A stretch of DNA of 64,000 nucleotides from Roseovarius spongiae. Lineage in GTDB: Bacteria > Pseudomonadota > Alphaproteobacteria > Rhodobacterales > Rhodobacteraceae. Positions 10,086-22,650 of the stretch are shown here, one piece after another. The number at the start of each line of letters is the position of its first letter. Position 1 is the stretch's first letter. The position numbers and the translations under genes were made by a program. The notes below the pieces were generated by a model. The model was not told the DNA's origin. It made no database searches and worked only from the letters and a program-made list of their open reading frames with translations. Location of the stretch: positions 806,001-870,000 of the forward strand of contig NZ_RAPE01000002.1 in NCBI RefSeq assembly GCF_003651245.1, written 5' to 3'.

Positions 10086-11186
10086 ATGAGCCACTATTTT
10101 GCCTCGATCAGGGGCGCCGAGAGCGTTCCGCCTTGGGTGCCGGAATCGGCGTTGCTCTACCTGCTGCACACCGAAACCGGGCACTCCATTCGCGCGCTTG
10201 CGCGCGAAACGGGGGTCCATGCCTCGACAGTCCTGCGGCGCATCCGCCAGTTCGAAATCCGCCGTGACGACGATCTCGTCGACGCAGCCCTGCGCGGGCT
10301 GGGGCGGCGGCTGGACCCTGCCGAGCCTGCCGGTTCTCCACTCAAGGAGACCAGGATGACCGACGCTGCCAACGATCTTTCCGAAGTGACCGACCGCCAG
10401 TTGAAGCAGGATGGCCTGCGCGTGCTGCGCCGGCTATGTGAAACCGGGGCGCTGCTCGCCGTTTCCGCGCAGATGGACAAGGCCGTCGTGGTGCGCGACG
10501 ACGAAACCGGCGCCCCGACGCGCACCGCCGTGGTCGAGCGCCAGATCGCCGAGGCGATGGCGCTCAAGGGATGGATCGCCTGCGACGCGCCGGGCCGGAT
10601 ATCGCGCTATCACATTACCCGCGCGGGACGCGCCGCGGTCGGGGCCATGCTGGCCGAGGCGGAAAACCGCGCCTCCGGCTTCGCCGACGCGCAGGCAGTG
10701 TTCGTTCACGAAACGAGCGCAGACGACGCGGGCCCGCGCCGCGTGCGCTATGGCGTGGCCGAATCGCCGCTCAGCGCGCTGGCGCGCCGACGCGACCGCG
10801 ACGGAAGCCGCTTCGTGACCGAAGACATGGTGCGCGCAGGCGAGCGGCTGCGCGAGGATTTCGAACTCGCCCGGCTTGGACCGCGCGCGATGCAGGACTG
10901 GGACCGGTTCCTGACGGGCGCCGAACGGACCTGTCCCGGCGCGCAGGAAGGCCCCGCGGGCGGCGCCGACGCGGCCCGCCGGAGGGTGGAGAACGCGCTG
11001 CGCGATCTCGGTCCCGGCCTTGGCGACATCGCCCTGCGCTGCTGCTGCCACCTCGAGGGATTGGAGCGCGCGGAGAAACGGCTCGGCTGGTCGGCGCGCT
11101 CGGGCAAGGTAGTGCTGCGCATCGCGCTGCAACGGCTCAAGCATCACTACGACATGCTGGGCGACGCCGGCGGACTGATCGGCTAG
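10086..11186 (+). CDS. DUF6456 domain protein with N-terminal helix-turn-helix
   Basis: A 366-residue cytoplasmic protein. An N-terminal homeodomain-like helix-turn-helix (ALARETGVHASTVLRRIRQF, residues about 38-57) is followed by a winged-helix-like section with GWIACDAPGRISRYHIT, and a C-terminal DUF6456 region that includes SPLSALARRRDRDG and ENALRDLGPGLGDIALRCCC. The DNA-binding appearance suggests a transcription or replication-linked regulator. The CCC run and EGLERAEKRLGWSARSGKVV near the C-terminus are family-like. The start at 10086 is the first good Met. Function is not established. Confidence 0.78.
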   Translation: MSHYFASIRGAESVPPWVPESALLYLLHTETGHSIRALARETGVHASTVLRRIRQFEIRRDDDLVDAALRGLGRRLDPAEPAGSPLKETRMTDAANDLSEVTDRQLKQDGLRVLRRLCETGALLAVSAQMDKAVVVRDDETGAPTRTAVVERQIAEAMALKGWIACDAPGRISRYHITRAGRAAVGAMLAEAENRASGFADAQAVFVHETSADDAGPRRVRYGVAESPLSALARRRDRDGSRFVTEDMVRAGERLREDFELARLGPRAMQDWDRFLTGAERTCPGAQEGPAGGADAARRRVENALRDLGPGLGDIALRCCCHLEGLERAEKRLGWSARSGKVVLRIALQRLKHHYDMLGDAGGLIG

Positions 11187-11356
11187 CGGCGCCCGCACCG
11201 GCGCGATTCAGGCAGGGACTCCGCTTTCGGATCAGGATAGACGGCCATCATCGGACAGGCGGAGAAACCGGAGGACGCGCGCGACCTGTTTTGATATTCA
11301 GGGACATGCCGGGGTTCGCAGGTATGGAGCCCGGCCGTGCTGCCGGGGGCCGGAAG

Positions 11357-12001
11357 ATGACTGAAACAGGCGCGTCGACGACGCCGACAAGAGAGCAGGA
11401 CGCTCTTGGCGATCTGATCGTCTGCCCGTCCTGCGACCTCGTCTATACCGTGCCGGATGTCGGCCCGCGCGAACGCGCGGTCTGCCTGCGCTGCCGCCGG
11501 GTGCTGATCGCGCCGCGGCGCAAGGCCGGCAAGCAGCTGATCGCGCTGGCGCTCACGGTGCTGATCCTGATCGTCGCGGCCTCGATTTTTCCGTTTCTCG
11601 CCATCGACGCGGGCGGGCTGCACCACAAGGCCTCGATCCTCGACACGGCGCTGGCCTTCCACGGCATGCTGTCGGTGCTGTCGGTGGCGGTGCTGTTCTT
11701 CATCGTGGTGATCCCGATGCTGCGGCTCTGCCTGCTGATCTACGTTCTCGTTCCGCTTATCCGCGACCGCCCGCCCGCCCCCCTCTCGCGCGAGGCGTTC
11801 GCCCTATCCGAGGCGCTGGTGCCCTGGTCGATGGCCGAGATATTCGCCATCGGCTGCGCCGTCGCGCTGGTCAAGCTGAGCGATCTCGCCGACGTGGTCT
11901 ATGGGCCCGCCGCCTGGATGTTCGCCGTTCTGGTGGTGCTGGTGGTGGCCACCGACCGTCTCATGTGCAGGTATTCGATATGGAAATCGCTGGAGAGCTG
12001 A
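11357..12001 (+). CDS. PqiA-type membrane protein, first half
   Basis: A 214-residue inner-membrane protein with one PqiA domain. A zinc-ribbon-like pair of CxxC motifs (CPSCDLVY and CLRCRR) precedes four predicted membrane helices. E. coli PqiA carries two such domains in one chain of about 417 residues; here they are separate genes. PqiA proteins are the membrane partners of PqiB in lipid movement between inner and outer membranes. The start at 11357 is picked for a purine-rich site just upstream; an in-frame ATG at 11306 is the alternative. Its end overlaps the next gene, so the pair is translationally coupled. Confidence 0.85.
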   Translation: MTETGASTTPTREQDALGDLIVCPSCDLVYTVPDVGPRERAVCLRCRRVLIAPRRKAGKQLIALALTVLILIVAASIFPFLAIDAGGLHHKASILDTALAFHGMLSVLSVAVLFFIVVIPMLRLCLLIYVLVPLIRDRPPAPLSREAFALSEALVPWSMAEIFAIGCAVALVKLSDLADVVYGPAAWMFAVLVVLVVATDRLMCRYSIWKSLES

Positions 12002-12651
12002 GAACCGCCCGCGAGATGGGCCTGGTCGGCTGCACGCAATGCATGCGCGCGGTGGCGGGCGACGCGACGCGCTGCCCGCGCTGCGGCGCGCGGGTGCAGT
12101 CGCGCGACCCGGTGTCGCTTCAGAAGGTCTGGGCGTGGTGGCTGATGGGTCTGGGCTTTTACATCCCGGCCAACATCTACCCTATGCTTGAAACGCGCAC
12201 GCTGGTGCATACCCAGAGCAACACCATCGTCGGCGGCGCGGTGGAGCTGGCGCAGCATGGCAACTGGGGCGTGGCGATCATCATCCTGATCGCCAGCGTG
12301 CTGATCCCGGTGGCCAAGTTCGTGCTGCTGGCGGGGCTCGCGATCGGCGTGCGGTTCGGCCCGGCGGCGCCCGAGCGGCAGCGCTACGTGGTTTACGAGA
12401 TCGTCGAGTATATCGGGCGCTGGTCCATGATCGACGTCTTCGTGGTTGCGATCCTGTCGTCGCTGGTGCAGTTACAGGCTCTTGCGTCCATAACGCCGGG
12501 ACGGGCCAGCCTGTTCTTCGCCCTGTCGGTGATCTTCACCATGCTGTCGGCGCAGGGGTTCGACAGCCGTCTGCTCTGGGACGCGCGCAGCCCGCGGCGC
12601 GGCGCCGGGCCGGCGCCGGCAAGCGAAAGGAACCTCTTGCGTGGCGAATGA
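11980..12651 (+). CDS. PqiA-type membrane protein, second half
   Basis: A 223-residue partner of the preceding gene, again with two zinc-ribbon motifs (CTQCMRA and CPRCGAR) and four membrane segments, including WWLMGLGFYIPANIYPML and the YIGRWSMIDVFVVAIL segment typical of PqiA C-terminal domains. The start could be 11965 or 11980; the second is preferred because GCAGG lies about 8 bases before it. It overlaps the first PqiA gene by about 22 bases and pqiB by 11 bases, so the set is one operon. Confidence 0.86.
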   Translation: MEIAGELRTAREMGLVGCTQCMRAVAGDATRCPRCGARVQSRDPVSLQKVWAWWLMGLGFYIPANIYPMLETRTLVHTQSNTIVGGAVELAQHGNWGVAIIILIASVLIPVAKFVLLAGLAIGVRFGPAAPERQRYVVYEIVEYIGRWSMIDVFVVAILSSLVQLQALASITPGRASLFFALSVIFTMLSAQGFDSRLLWDARSPRRGAGPAPASERNLLRGE

Positions 12652-14734
12652 AAACGCAAAGCCGCCCCGCCCGCCGGTCGAACCGGCCCGCAAGCGCGGG
12701 TTCGGGCGCATCTCCTTCGTCTGGATCGTGCCGCTGATCGCGCTGCTGGTGGTTCTCGCGGTCGCCTGGCGCTCCTATGCCGAGCGCGGGCCGGTGATCG
12801 AGGTGAGCTTCGAGGAGGCCGCGGGGATCAAGGCGGGCGCCACAGAACTGCGCTACCGCGACGTGGCCGTGGGGCTGGTCGAAAGCGTGGGCTTCACCGA
12901 ATCGCTTGACCGGGTGCTGGTCAGGATCCGCGTGGACAAGGACGTCGCCCCCTTCATCGACTCCGGCGCGCGGTTCTGGGTGGTGCGCCCGCAGATCACC
13001 ACCCAAGGGGTGAGCGGGCTCGACACGGTGCTGTCCGGCGTCTTCATCGAGGGGCTCTGGGACCAGGAGAAAGACGCGCCGCAGGGCCGTTTTGACGGGC
13101 TGGCCGACGCGCCGCTCGACCGGCCGGGCGCGGGTGGTTTGCATCTTACGCTGCGCGCCGCCGGCAAGGCGTCGCTGACCGAGAACACGCCGATCCTCTA
13201 CCGCGGCGTGAAGGTCGGGCGCATCGGCAAGCCCGAGATATCCCGCGACGGCGCAACCGCGCAGGCTGTCGCGCTGATCGAATCGCCGCATGACCGGCTG
13301 ATCACCACCGCGACGCGGTTCTGGGACGCGTCCGGCTTTTCGTTCTCCTTCGGACCCAAGGGCGCGGCGATCGATTTCTCCTCGGTCGCCTCTTTGGTGT
13401 CGGGCGGGATCACCTTCGACACGATGGTTTCGGGCGGCGTGCCGGTCGAACAGGATGCGATCTTTACCGTCTACCCCGAGGAATCGGCGGCCCGCGTCAG
13501 CGTCTTCGCGGCGGATGACAGCGAAGTCCTGACGCTGTCGGTTGTCTTCACCGAGAACATCGCAGGTCTCTCGAGCGAGGCCCCGGTCGAATTGAACGGG
13601 CTGCGCGTGGGCGAGGTGACGGCGGTGAACGCGCGCATCGACCCCGAGGCGTTCGGCGACGACCGCGTGCGCCTGGTCGCCACGCTCAACATCCTGCCCG
13701 GGCGGCTCGGGCTCGACGATGCGGCAGGGGCGCAGGATGCGCTCGACTACCTTGGATCGCGGGTGGAGGAGGGGCTGCGCGCCCGTCTGGCCACCGCGTC
13801 GATCCTGACCGGCGGGCTCAAGATCGAACTGGTGGACGCCCCCGACGCGCCGCCCGCCACGATCACCGAGGGCGAAGACGGCGCCCATTACATGCCCACC
13901 ACCAAGAGCGACATCGCCGATGTGTCGGCCACCGCCCAAGGCGTGTTCGAGCGGATCAACGCGCTCCCCATCGAAGAGGTGATGATCTCGGCCACCGAAC
14001 TCTTCGAGGAGGCCCGCGCGCTCATCGCCAGCGACGACGTGCGCGCCGTGCCCGGCACGCTCAATGGCCTGCTGGGCGACGCGCGCAAGGTGGTCGGCTC
14101 GGACGAGGTGCAGGCGCTGCCTGCGCAGCTGGCCGCGCTGGTGGACGATCTGAACGCGACCGTGGACGCCTTAAACGAGGCGGCCCTCATCGAGCGGCTG
14201 ACCGCGGCGGTGGATGACGCTGCGGAAGCGGCGAAGGGGGTGAACTCCGCGGTGGAGGGCGTGCCGGAGCTGGTCGGGCGGCTGAACGCCGTCGCCGCGA
14301 AGGCGCAGTCGGTGAAGATCAACGAGATGGCGGATGAACTGACCGCCCTGATCAGGACCGCCGACGCGCTTCTGGGCAGCGACGACGCCAAGGCTCTGCC
14401 GGGCGAGTTGAACGGCGCGCTGGCCGAGTTGCGCTCGGTCCTGAAGCAGCTTCGCGAGGGCGGCGTGGTGGAGAATGCGACCGCGGCGCTGGACTCCGCG
14501 AGCAATGCCGCCGATGCTGTCGCCGAGGCCGGGCGCGACCTGCCCGAACTGATCGTCCGGGCGCGCGGCGTGCTGAACGAGGCGAGCGCGACGTTGAAGG
14601 GCTACCAGGCCGAAAACGGTCTTGGCCGTGACGCGCGCGCCGCGCTGATCGAGGTTCAGAAGGCCGCCAAGGCGGTCGCGTCGCTGGCCCGCGCGATCGA
14701 ACGGAACCCGAATTCGCTACTGACAGGACGCTGA
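12641..14734 (+). CDS. pqiB: PqiB-type MCE-domain lipid transport protein
   Basis: A 697-residue membrane-anchored periplasmic protein. One transmembrane helix (residues about 25-45, ISFVWIVPLIALLVVLAVAW) is followed by three MCE domains (roughly 45-140, 160-265 and 285-390). The rest is a long Ala-rich helical region that probably forms the lipid-conducting tube or needle. Two related helical blocks occur at about 440-540 and 555-665, each with a SDD...PG.LNG.L phrase, indicating an internal duplication. PqiB hexamers bridge inner and outer membranes in E. coli. Translation begins at GTG 12641, inside the end of the second pqiA gene, with AAAGGA upstream. Confidence 0.92.
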   Translation: MANENAKPPRPPVEPARKRGFGRISFVWIVPLIALLVVLAVAWRSYAERGPVIEVSFEEAAGIKAGATELRYRDVAVGLVESVGFTESLDRVLVRIRVDKDVAPFIDSGARFWVVRPQITTQGVSGLDTVLSGVFIEGLWDQEKDAPQGRFDGLADAPLDRPGAGGLHLTLRAAGKASLTENTPILYRGVKVGRIGKPEISRDGATAQAVALIESPHDRLITTATRFWDASGFSFSFGPKGAAIDFSSVASLVSGGITFDTMVSGGVPVEQDAIFTVYPEESAARVSVFAADDSEVLTLSVVFTENIAGLSSEAPVELNGLRVGEVTAVNARIDPEAFGDDRVRLVATLNILPGRLGLDDAAGAQDALDYLGSRVEEGLRARLATASILTGGLKIELVDAPDAPPATITEGEDGAHYMPTTKSDIADVSATAQGVFERINALPIEEVMISATELFEEARALIASDDVRAVPGTLNGLLGDARKVVGSDEVQALPAQLAALVDDLNATVDALNEAALIERLTAAVDDAAEAAKGVNSAVEGVPELVGRLNAVAAKAQSVKINEMADELTALIRTADALLGSDDAKALPGELNGALAELRSVLKQLREGGVVENATAALDSASNAADAVAEAGRDLPELIVRARGVLNEASATLKGYQAENGLGRDARAALIEVQKAAKAVASLARAIERNPNSLLTGR

Positions 14735-14738
14735 TTTC

Positions 14739-15302
14739 ATGACGAAGACTGCCATCTTCACGCTTTCCATCGCCGCGCTTGGCCTTGCCGCCTGCGGCGC
14801 GCCCGAGCAACGCGTCGCCGTACCCCGCGCCAAGGTCGCCGCGCAACAGCCCATCGCCTACCGCTCGGTGGCGCTGCGCGAGGTGTCGCTGCCCAGCTAC
14901 GCGAACTCCGAGGAAGTGTTCGTCGCAGACGAGACCGGGATGCTCAACAGCCGTTCGGGCGTGCTTTGGGCGGATGATCCGACCCGCGCCATCACGCTCG
15001 AGATCGCGCGCTACCTCGCGGAGATCAGCGGCGCGCAAGTGGCCTCGGAGCCTTGGCCGTTCCAGGATTATCCGCAGGCGACGGTCGAGGTCAGGATCGA
15101 GGAAATGGTCGCGCGCAGCACTGGCGTGTTCAACCTGGCGGGCCAGTATTTCGTCGCCCCCGAATCGGGGCGCGACCGGGCGAGACTGTTCGACCTCAGC
15201 GTTCCGCTGCCGCCTGACGCAGAGCCTGGCGACATGGCGGACGCGCGCGGGCAGGCGGTGCGCGCCCTGGCGCTCGAGATCGCGCGCAACGGGCTGCGCT
15301 AG
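14739..15302 (+). CDS. pqiC: PqiC-type outer-membrane lipoprotein
   Basis: A 187-residue lipoprotein with signal peptide and lipobox LAAC, placed 4 bases after pqiB. The body (ALREVSLPSYANSEEVFV, ITLEIARYLAEISGAQV) matches the ABC-type transport auxiliary lipoprotein family that includes PqiC (DUF330), which sits in the outer membrane at the tip of the PqiB tube. This is the last gene of the PqiAABC operon; the next gene begins 63 bases on. Confidence 0.85.
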   Translation: MTKTAIFTLSIAALGLAACGAPEQRVAVPRAKVAAQQPIAYRSVALREVSLPSYANSEEVFVADETGMLNSRSGVLWADDPTRAITLEIARYLAEISGAQVASEPWPFQDYPQATVEVRIEEMVARSTGVFNLAGQYFVAPESGRDRARLFDLSVPLPPDAEPGDMADARGQAVRALALEIARNGLR

Positions 15303-15365
15303 GGCGGCGTTCCGGGATGCAATGATGGGTCCGGCAATGACAGGCGGCGACAGACCGGGGCGGCC

Positions 15366-16796
15366 ATGAACCTGCTGATCGCCGCGCACGGGCTGATCGT
15401 GCTGACCTTCACGCTACGTATCCTCCTGCGCGATGAACTGTCGCCGCCCGCGCGGATGGCCTGGTTCGTCGTCCTGATCAGCCTGCCGGTGTTCGGCAGC
15501 GTGATCTACGTGTTCTTCGGCGAGGTGAAGCTCAGCCGACAGGAGCGGCGCCATCACGAGGCGGCTTTCGCGCAGATCCGCGCCAGAGCCGCCCGCTTCA
15601 TGGGCCGGCCCGCTGATGTGGACGCCCTGATCGCCGAACCCTATCGGCCCGCGTTCCGCTATGCCGCGTCGATCAACGGGTTTCATGCGGTTCACGGCAA
15701 TACCGCGGACCTGATGGCCGACGCCGCGCAGACGACGGCGCGGATGATCGCCGACATCGACGCCGCGCAGGATCACGTTCACGTGCTCTACTACATCTGG
15801 CTCGAGGACGGGACCGGAACCGCCCTCGCCGAGGCGCTGATCCGCGCCGCGCGCCGCGGCGTCACCTGCCGGGCGATGGCGGATGCCCTTGGGTCGCGCA
15901 GGCTGCTGAAATCGCCGCTCTGGCGGCGGATGGCCGATGCGGGCGTGCAACTGGCCGTCGCGCTGCCGCTGAACCGGCCGCTGCGCACCATCCTGACCAG
16001 CCGGCTCGACCTGCGCAACCACCGCAAGATCACGGTCATCGACGGGCGGATCACCTATTGCGGCAGCCGCAATTCGGCCGATCCGGAATTCCGGGTCAAG
16101 GCGAAATACGCCCCCTGGGTCGACATCATGCTGCGGTTTGAAGGGCCGGTCGTCGCGCAGAACCAGCTTCTGTTTGCGAGCGACTGGATGCAGACCACGG
16201 GCGAAACGCTCGACCGGTTCAGCCTCTCGGCCACGCCCGCCCAAAACGGCTTTGCCGCGCTCGTCGTCGGCGACGGCCCGCTTGAGCGCAACGGCTCCAC
16301 CCCACAGCTCTTTTCCAGCCTGATTGCAGCGGCGCGCCGTTCGGTCACCATATCGACTCCCTATTTCGTGCCCGACACCACGATTCTCGAAACCCTCGCC
16401 GCCGCGGCGCATCGCGGCGTCGCGGTCACGCTGGTCTTCCCTGCGCGCAATGACAGCTGGATTGTCGCCGCGGCCAGCCGCAGCCATTACCGCCGGCTGC
16501 TCGGGGCGGGCTGCGTGATCCATGAATTCCGCGACGGGCTGCTGCACGCCAAGACGCTGACCATTGACGGCCGCGTCGCGCTGATCGGGTCGTCCAACCT
16601 CGACCTGCGCAGCTTCGATTTGAACTACGAGAACAACATCCTGCTTCAGGACGAAACCGTCACCGCCGCCATCGCCGAAAGGCAGGCGGATTACATCGCG
16701 CGCTCAGGCAAAGTGACGCTCTCGCAGGTCAACGCGTGGCCGGCGTATCAGCGGATCTGGAACAACGTCATCGCGACCGTCGGCCCGATCCTGTGA
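15366..16796 (+). CDS. cls: Cardiolipin synthase (phospholipase D family)
   Basis: A 476-residue membrane enzyme that condenses two phosphatidylglycerols, or a similar pair, to cardiolipin. Two N-terminal membrane helices are followed by two phospholipase D motifs: NHRKITVIDG (His219, Lys221) and LHAKTLTIDG (His394, Lys396). Both HKD-type sites are intact, so it should be active. It follows the PqiABC lipid-transport operon by 63 bases in the same direction, a sensible envelope-lipid neighbourhood. The start at 15366 gives a normal family length. Confidence 0.93.
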   Translation: MNLLIAAHGLIVLTFTLRILLRDELSPPARMAWFVVLISLPVFGSVIYVFFGEVKLSRQERRHHEAAFAQIRARAARFMGRPADVDALIAEPYRPAFRYAASINGFHAVHGNTADLMADAAQTTARMIADIDAAQDHVHVLYYIWLEDGTGTALAEALIRAARRGVTCRAMADALGSRRLLKSPLWRRMADAGVQLAVALPLNRPLRTILTSRLDLRNHRKITVIDGRITYCGSRNSADPEFRVKAKYAPWVDIMLRFEGPVVAQNQLLFASDWMQTTGETLDRFSLSATPAQNGFAALVVGDGPLERNGSTPQLFSSLIAAARRSVTISTPYFVPDTTILETLAAAAHRGVAVTLVFPARNDSWIVAAASRSHYRRLLGAGCVIHEFRDGLLHAKTLTIDGRVALIGSSNLDLRSFDLNYENNILLQDETVTAAIAERQADYIARSGKVTLSQVNAWPAYQRIWNNVIATVGPIL

Positions 16797-16878
16797 ACGC
16801 GCGCCGGGGCGGCGTCAGTGCGGATGCAGGTCACGGTGTCAGGGTATGAAGGCGGCGAAGAAGACCAGCCGCCACGTC

Positions 16879-17604
16879 CTAACCGCCCACGATCGCCCCC
16901 ACGGCAAAGGCCACGAGCGCGCAGACCGCGCCCACGAGCACCGTCTCGCCCACCGTGCGCCAGAGCCGTTCGCCCGTCGCGCTCCATCGCAGCAGGCCAA
17001 GCGCGGTCAGCGCCGCGAAGGTCGCCCCGACCGACAGGTAGAAGGTGCCCTGCGTGGCGTCGCGCAGGAAATAGGGCACGAGCGGCACCGCCCCGAAGAG
17101 CACGAACGATCCGAAGGTGAAAAGCCCGTTCTTCCAGGGACTCTCCCCTGCCGGGTCCTGCATGCCGAATTCGTAGGTCATCATCAGGTCGGCCATGATC
17201 GGCGGATGCCGCGCGAGGATCCCGGCCAGCGTGTCCGCCTCGCCCGCGGGGAGGCCGCGCTGACGCAGGATCATGAACAGTTCGACCTGCTCCTGCTCGG
17301 GGTTGACGGCGATCTCGCGCAGTTCGCTCTGGCGGCGCGCGCGGTAGAGGTCGTGCTGCGAGCGCAGCGACAGGAATTCGCCCAAGCCCATGCTCGTCGC
17401 GTCGGCAAAGAGGTTGGCGAGCCCGAACAGCAGCACCGCCAGCCCGCCGATCTGCGCCACGCCCTCGGCGGACGCCCCGGCGAAGCCCGCGACGATGGCG
17501 AAGGTCGTGACGATCCCGTCATTGCCGCCATAGACGATCTGCTTGAGAAATTCCTGAGTGTGGCTGAGGTGATGCGCCTCGCGCCGGTGCGCCCGCCAGT
17601 CCAT
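16879..17604 (-). CDS. VIT1/CCC1-family transporter
   Basis: A 241-residue membrane protein. The N-terminal helix region contains the family signature VYGGNDGIVTTFAIVAGFAGA and a second helix with DATSMGLGEFLS, followed by a cytosolic helical domain rich in Glu and Met and by C-terminal membrane helices. VIT1/CCC1 proteins move iron or manganese out of the cytoplasm (into vacuoles in eukaryotes). The start at 17604 (MDWRAHRREAHH) is preferred to an in-frame longer one because it fits the family. It is next to katG on the same strand, which may point to metal and oxidative-stress handling. Confidence 0.88.
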   Translation of the reverse strand: MDWRAHRREAHHLSHTQEFLKQIVYGGNDGIVTTFAIVAGFAGASAEGVAQIGGLAVLLFGLANLFADATSMGLGEFLSLRSQHDLYRARRQSELREIAVNPEQEQVELFMILRQRGLPAGEADTLAGILARHPPIMADLMMTYEFGMQDPAGESPWKNGLFTFGSFVLFGAVPLVPYFLRDATQGTFYLSVGATFAALTALGLLRWSATGERLWRTVGETVLVGAVCALVAFAVGAIVGG

Positions 17605-17711
17605 CCTGCGCCCTCCCTTGCGGGGGCGAGCGTAGAATGCTCGCGGGGCAAGATCCACCTGCCAGTGCAGGCCGCCGGGGCGCGTGGGCTCGCCCGCCCC
17701 GGCGGCGCTGC

Positions 17712-20631
<2,920 letters not shown>

Positions 20632-20958
20632 GGCTCGAATCCTTTCATTCTGATGGTGTTGGGAATGCTCTCGGACCCGATTTAGAATGACTCCAGACTG
20701 GGTGCAACCACCTGATGCCGCTTTGCGGCATGCTGCCACGATATGTCGCGGACGATGCGATGAATCCGGGGTGGCGCGCGGCGTAAATGCCTGCCATCCG
20801 GGAAGGGACGGCAGGCGTCGACCTCTTGAAGCGAGGACGCGGGGGTTACTCGTCACCCAGGGAACGCGCCGCCTGGGGCGGCGTCGCATTACTGGCACTT
20901 TCCCCCCGCGTCTCTTATAGTTACAGAGTGTTACCAAATCTTTCGCGGGGAAAAAATC
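20632..20958. promoter_or_regulatory. Divergent promoter region of the peroxiredoxin gene and lipA
   Basis: No gene is seen in these 327 bases. TATAGT at 20916-20921 could be a -10 box for lipA, with TGGCAC 17 bases upstream as a poor -35. On the peroxiredoxin side, TTTAGAATGACTCCAGA at 20681-20697 is a partial match to an Irr/ICE-like inverted repeat. An imperfect stem formed by GATGCCGC/GCGGCATG near 20712-20732 is also present. None of these sites is certain. Confidence 0.35.
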
Positions 20959-21915
20959 TTGCGTGATCTCAAAATTCCCGAGCAGCGGCATCCCGAGAAG
21001 GCGCGCCGGCCGGACAACCCGCAACCGAAAAAACCCAGCTGGATCAGGGTCAAGGCGCCGGCGGGCAAGGGCTACATGGACACGCGCAACATCATGCGCG
21101 AACACAAGCTCGTCACCGTCTGCGAAGAGGCGGGTTGCCCCAATGTCGGCGAATGCTGGAGCCGCGGCCACGCCACGATGATGATCATGGGCGAGGTCTG
21201 CACGCGGGCCTGCACCTTCTGCAACATCGCCACCGGCAAGCCGCCCAAGGATCTCGACGTGTTCGAACCGGGGCGGGTGGCCGACGCGGTGCAGAAACTC
21301 GGGCTGAACCACGTGGTCGTGACCTCGGTGGACCGCGACGACATCGAGGACGGAGGTGCCGAACATTTCGCCCAGACGATCCGCGCCATCCGCCACCGCA
21401 GCCCCGGCACCACGATCGAGATCCTGACGCCCGATTTCTTGAACTGCCCGCCCGAGGCGCTCGAGGTTGTGGTCGCGGCGAAACCGGACGTGTTCAACCA
21501 CAATCTCGAAACGGTGCCCGGCCTCTATCCGCAGGTTCGCCCCGGCGCGCGGTATTTCCACTCCCTGCGCCTGTTGCAGCGGGTGAAGGAGCTGGACCCG
21601 CATATGTTCACCAAGTCCGGCATCATGGCGGGTCTGGGTGAGGATCGGCAGGCGGTGCACCAGGTTATGGACGACATGCGCGCGGCGAATGTCGATTTCC
21701 TCACCATCGGGCAATACCTGCAACCCACGCCGAAACACCACGCCGTCGACCGTTTCGTCACCCCTGAGGAATTCGCCGCCTATGAGAAGGCCGCATACGG
21801 CAAGGGGTTCCTCATGGTGTCGGCGACGCCGCTTACGCGCTCCTCCTACCACGCGGGCGACGATTTTGCGCGCCTTCGGGCGGCGCGAGAGCGCGCGCTC
21901 GCAGAGGCGCGGTGA
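20959..21915 (+). CDS. lipA: Lipoyl synthase
   Basis: A 318-residue radical-SAM enzyme that inserts two sulfurs into protein-bound octanoate. [12 protein letters not shown] holds the auxiliary 4Fe-4S cysteines, CTRACTFC is the radical-SAM CxxxCxxC motif, and a conserved SSYHAGDDF segment lies near the C-terminus. The start is TTG at 20959: the peptide [14 protein letters not shown] is the usual N-terminus in Rhodobacteraceae, and GGGGAAAAA precedes it. The last codons overlap the following GTG start by 4 bases. Confidence 0.96.
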   Translation: MRDLKIPEQRHPEKARRPDNPQPKKPSWIRVKAPAGKGYMDTRNIMREHKLVTVCEEAGCPNVGECWSRGHATMMIMGEVCTRACTFCNIATGKPPKDLDVFEPGRVADAVQKLGLNHVVVTSVDRDDIEDGGAEHFAQTIRAIRHRSPGTTIEILTPDFLNCPPEALEVVVAAKPDVFNHNLETVPGLYPQVRPGARYFHSLRLLQRVKELDPHMFTKSGIMAGLGEDRQAVHQVMDDMRAANVDFLTIGQYLQPTPKHHAVDRFVTPEEFAAYEKAAYGKGFLMVSATPLTRSSYHAGDDFARLRAARERALAEAR

Positions 21916-22439
21916 GAGCGGCGGCGCTGGCGGCGCTCTGCGCGATGGCCTTCACGCCGGCGGCGGCGGCGCAGGAGGTCGCGGGCGACTGGAGCGTCGC
22001 GCAGGTCAGCGACGGGGCGACCGGGCGGCAGGTCTGCCGGATGGAGAGCGCAGCGCACCGCAACGCGCTGACCTTCACAATCGCGCGCGAGGACGGGCAG
22101 ACGGGGAATGCGCTGTCCTACGGAATGGCGATCCGCTTCAACTACCCGCTCGATTCAGGGCCGGCCGAGCGGTTCGAGGTGCATTTCAAACCCGATTCGG
22201 CCCCGATCTTCCCGCTTTTCGGGCGCTACGCCCCGCAGGAGGACGGCAGCGGGCTGTGGCGGGCGACGCTCAACGCCGCCGCGCTCACGGAGGTGATCGA
22301 ACGCCTTTCGGATCAGAGCCGTCTTTTCGTCCGGGTGCGTGACGCGGGGGTCAAGATGTCCATCAAGGCCCGCTTGCCGATCCGCGACGCCGCCGCCGCC
22401 GGCGCGCTTCTCGCGGCGTGCGCTGACACCTTGGACTGA
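21912..22439 (+). CDS. Exported protein of unknown function coupled to lipA
   Basis: A 175-residue protein with a cleavable signal (ends TPAAAAQ) and a small periplasmic body containing two cysteines (CRM and the C-terminal LAACADTLD) that could form a disulfide. The GDWSVAQV and RQVCRMES segments are loosely reminiscent of IalB-like invasion-associated proteins, but I would not assign it. It starts with GTG and shares GTGA with the lipA stop, so it should be translated with lipA. Its function is not recognised. Confidence 0.7.
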   Translation: MRAAALAALCAMAFTPAAAAQEVAGDWSVAQVSDGATGRQVCRMESAAHRNALTFTIAREDGQTGNALSYGMAIRFNYPLDSGPAERFEVHFKPDSAPIFPLFGRYAPQEDGSGLWRATLNAAALTEVIERLSDQSRLFVRVRDAGVKMSIKARLPIRDAAAAGALLAACADTLD

Positions 22440-22650
22440 CGCCCGCCCGCCGGGGAGGCGCGGGATTGCCCGTCCGGCGCCGGTCTGGGCCGCGCAGGCA
22501 TTCCGCGCGCTGAAAGGTATTTCTCCAGACGCGGAAGAAGACCGCTCAAGGCGGAGTGTGAGAATTGCAGCTAAAGAGTTTCGCGATCTTGCAGCGCGGC
22601 GCGCTCTGCGATCGACCTGCACCCAGCTAGGGCAATCCCGGACATGACAA

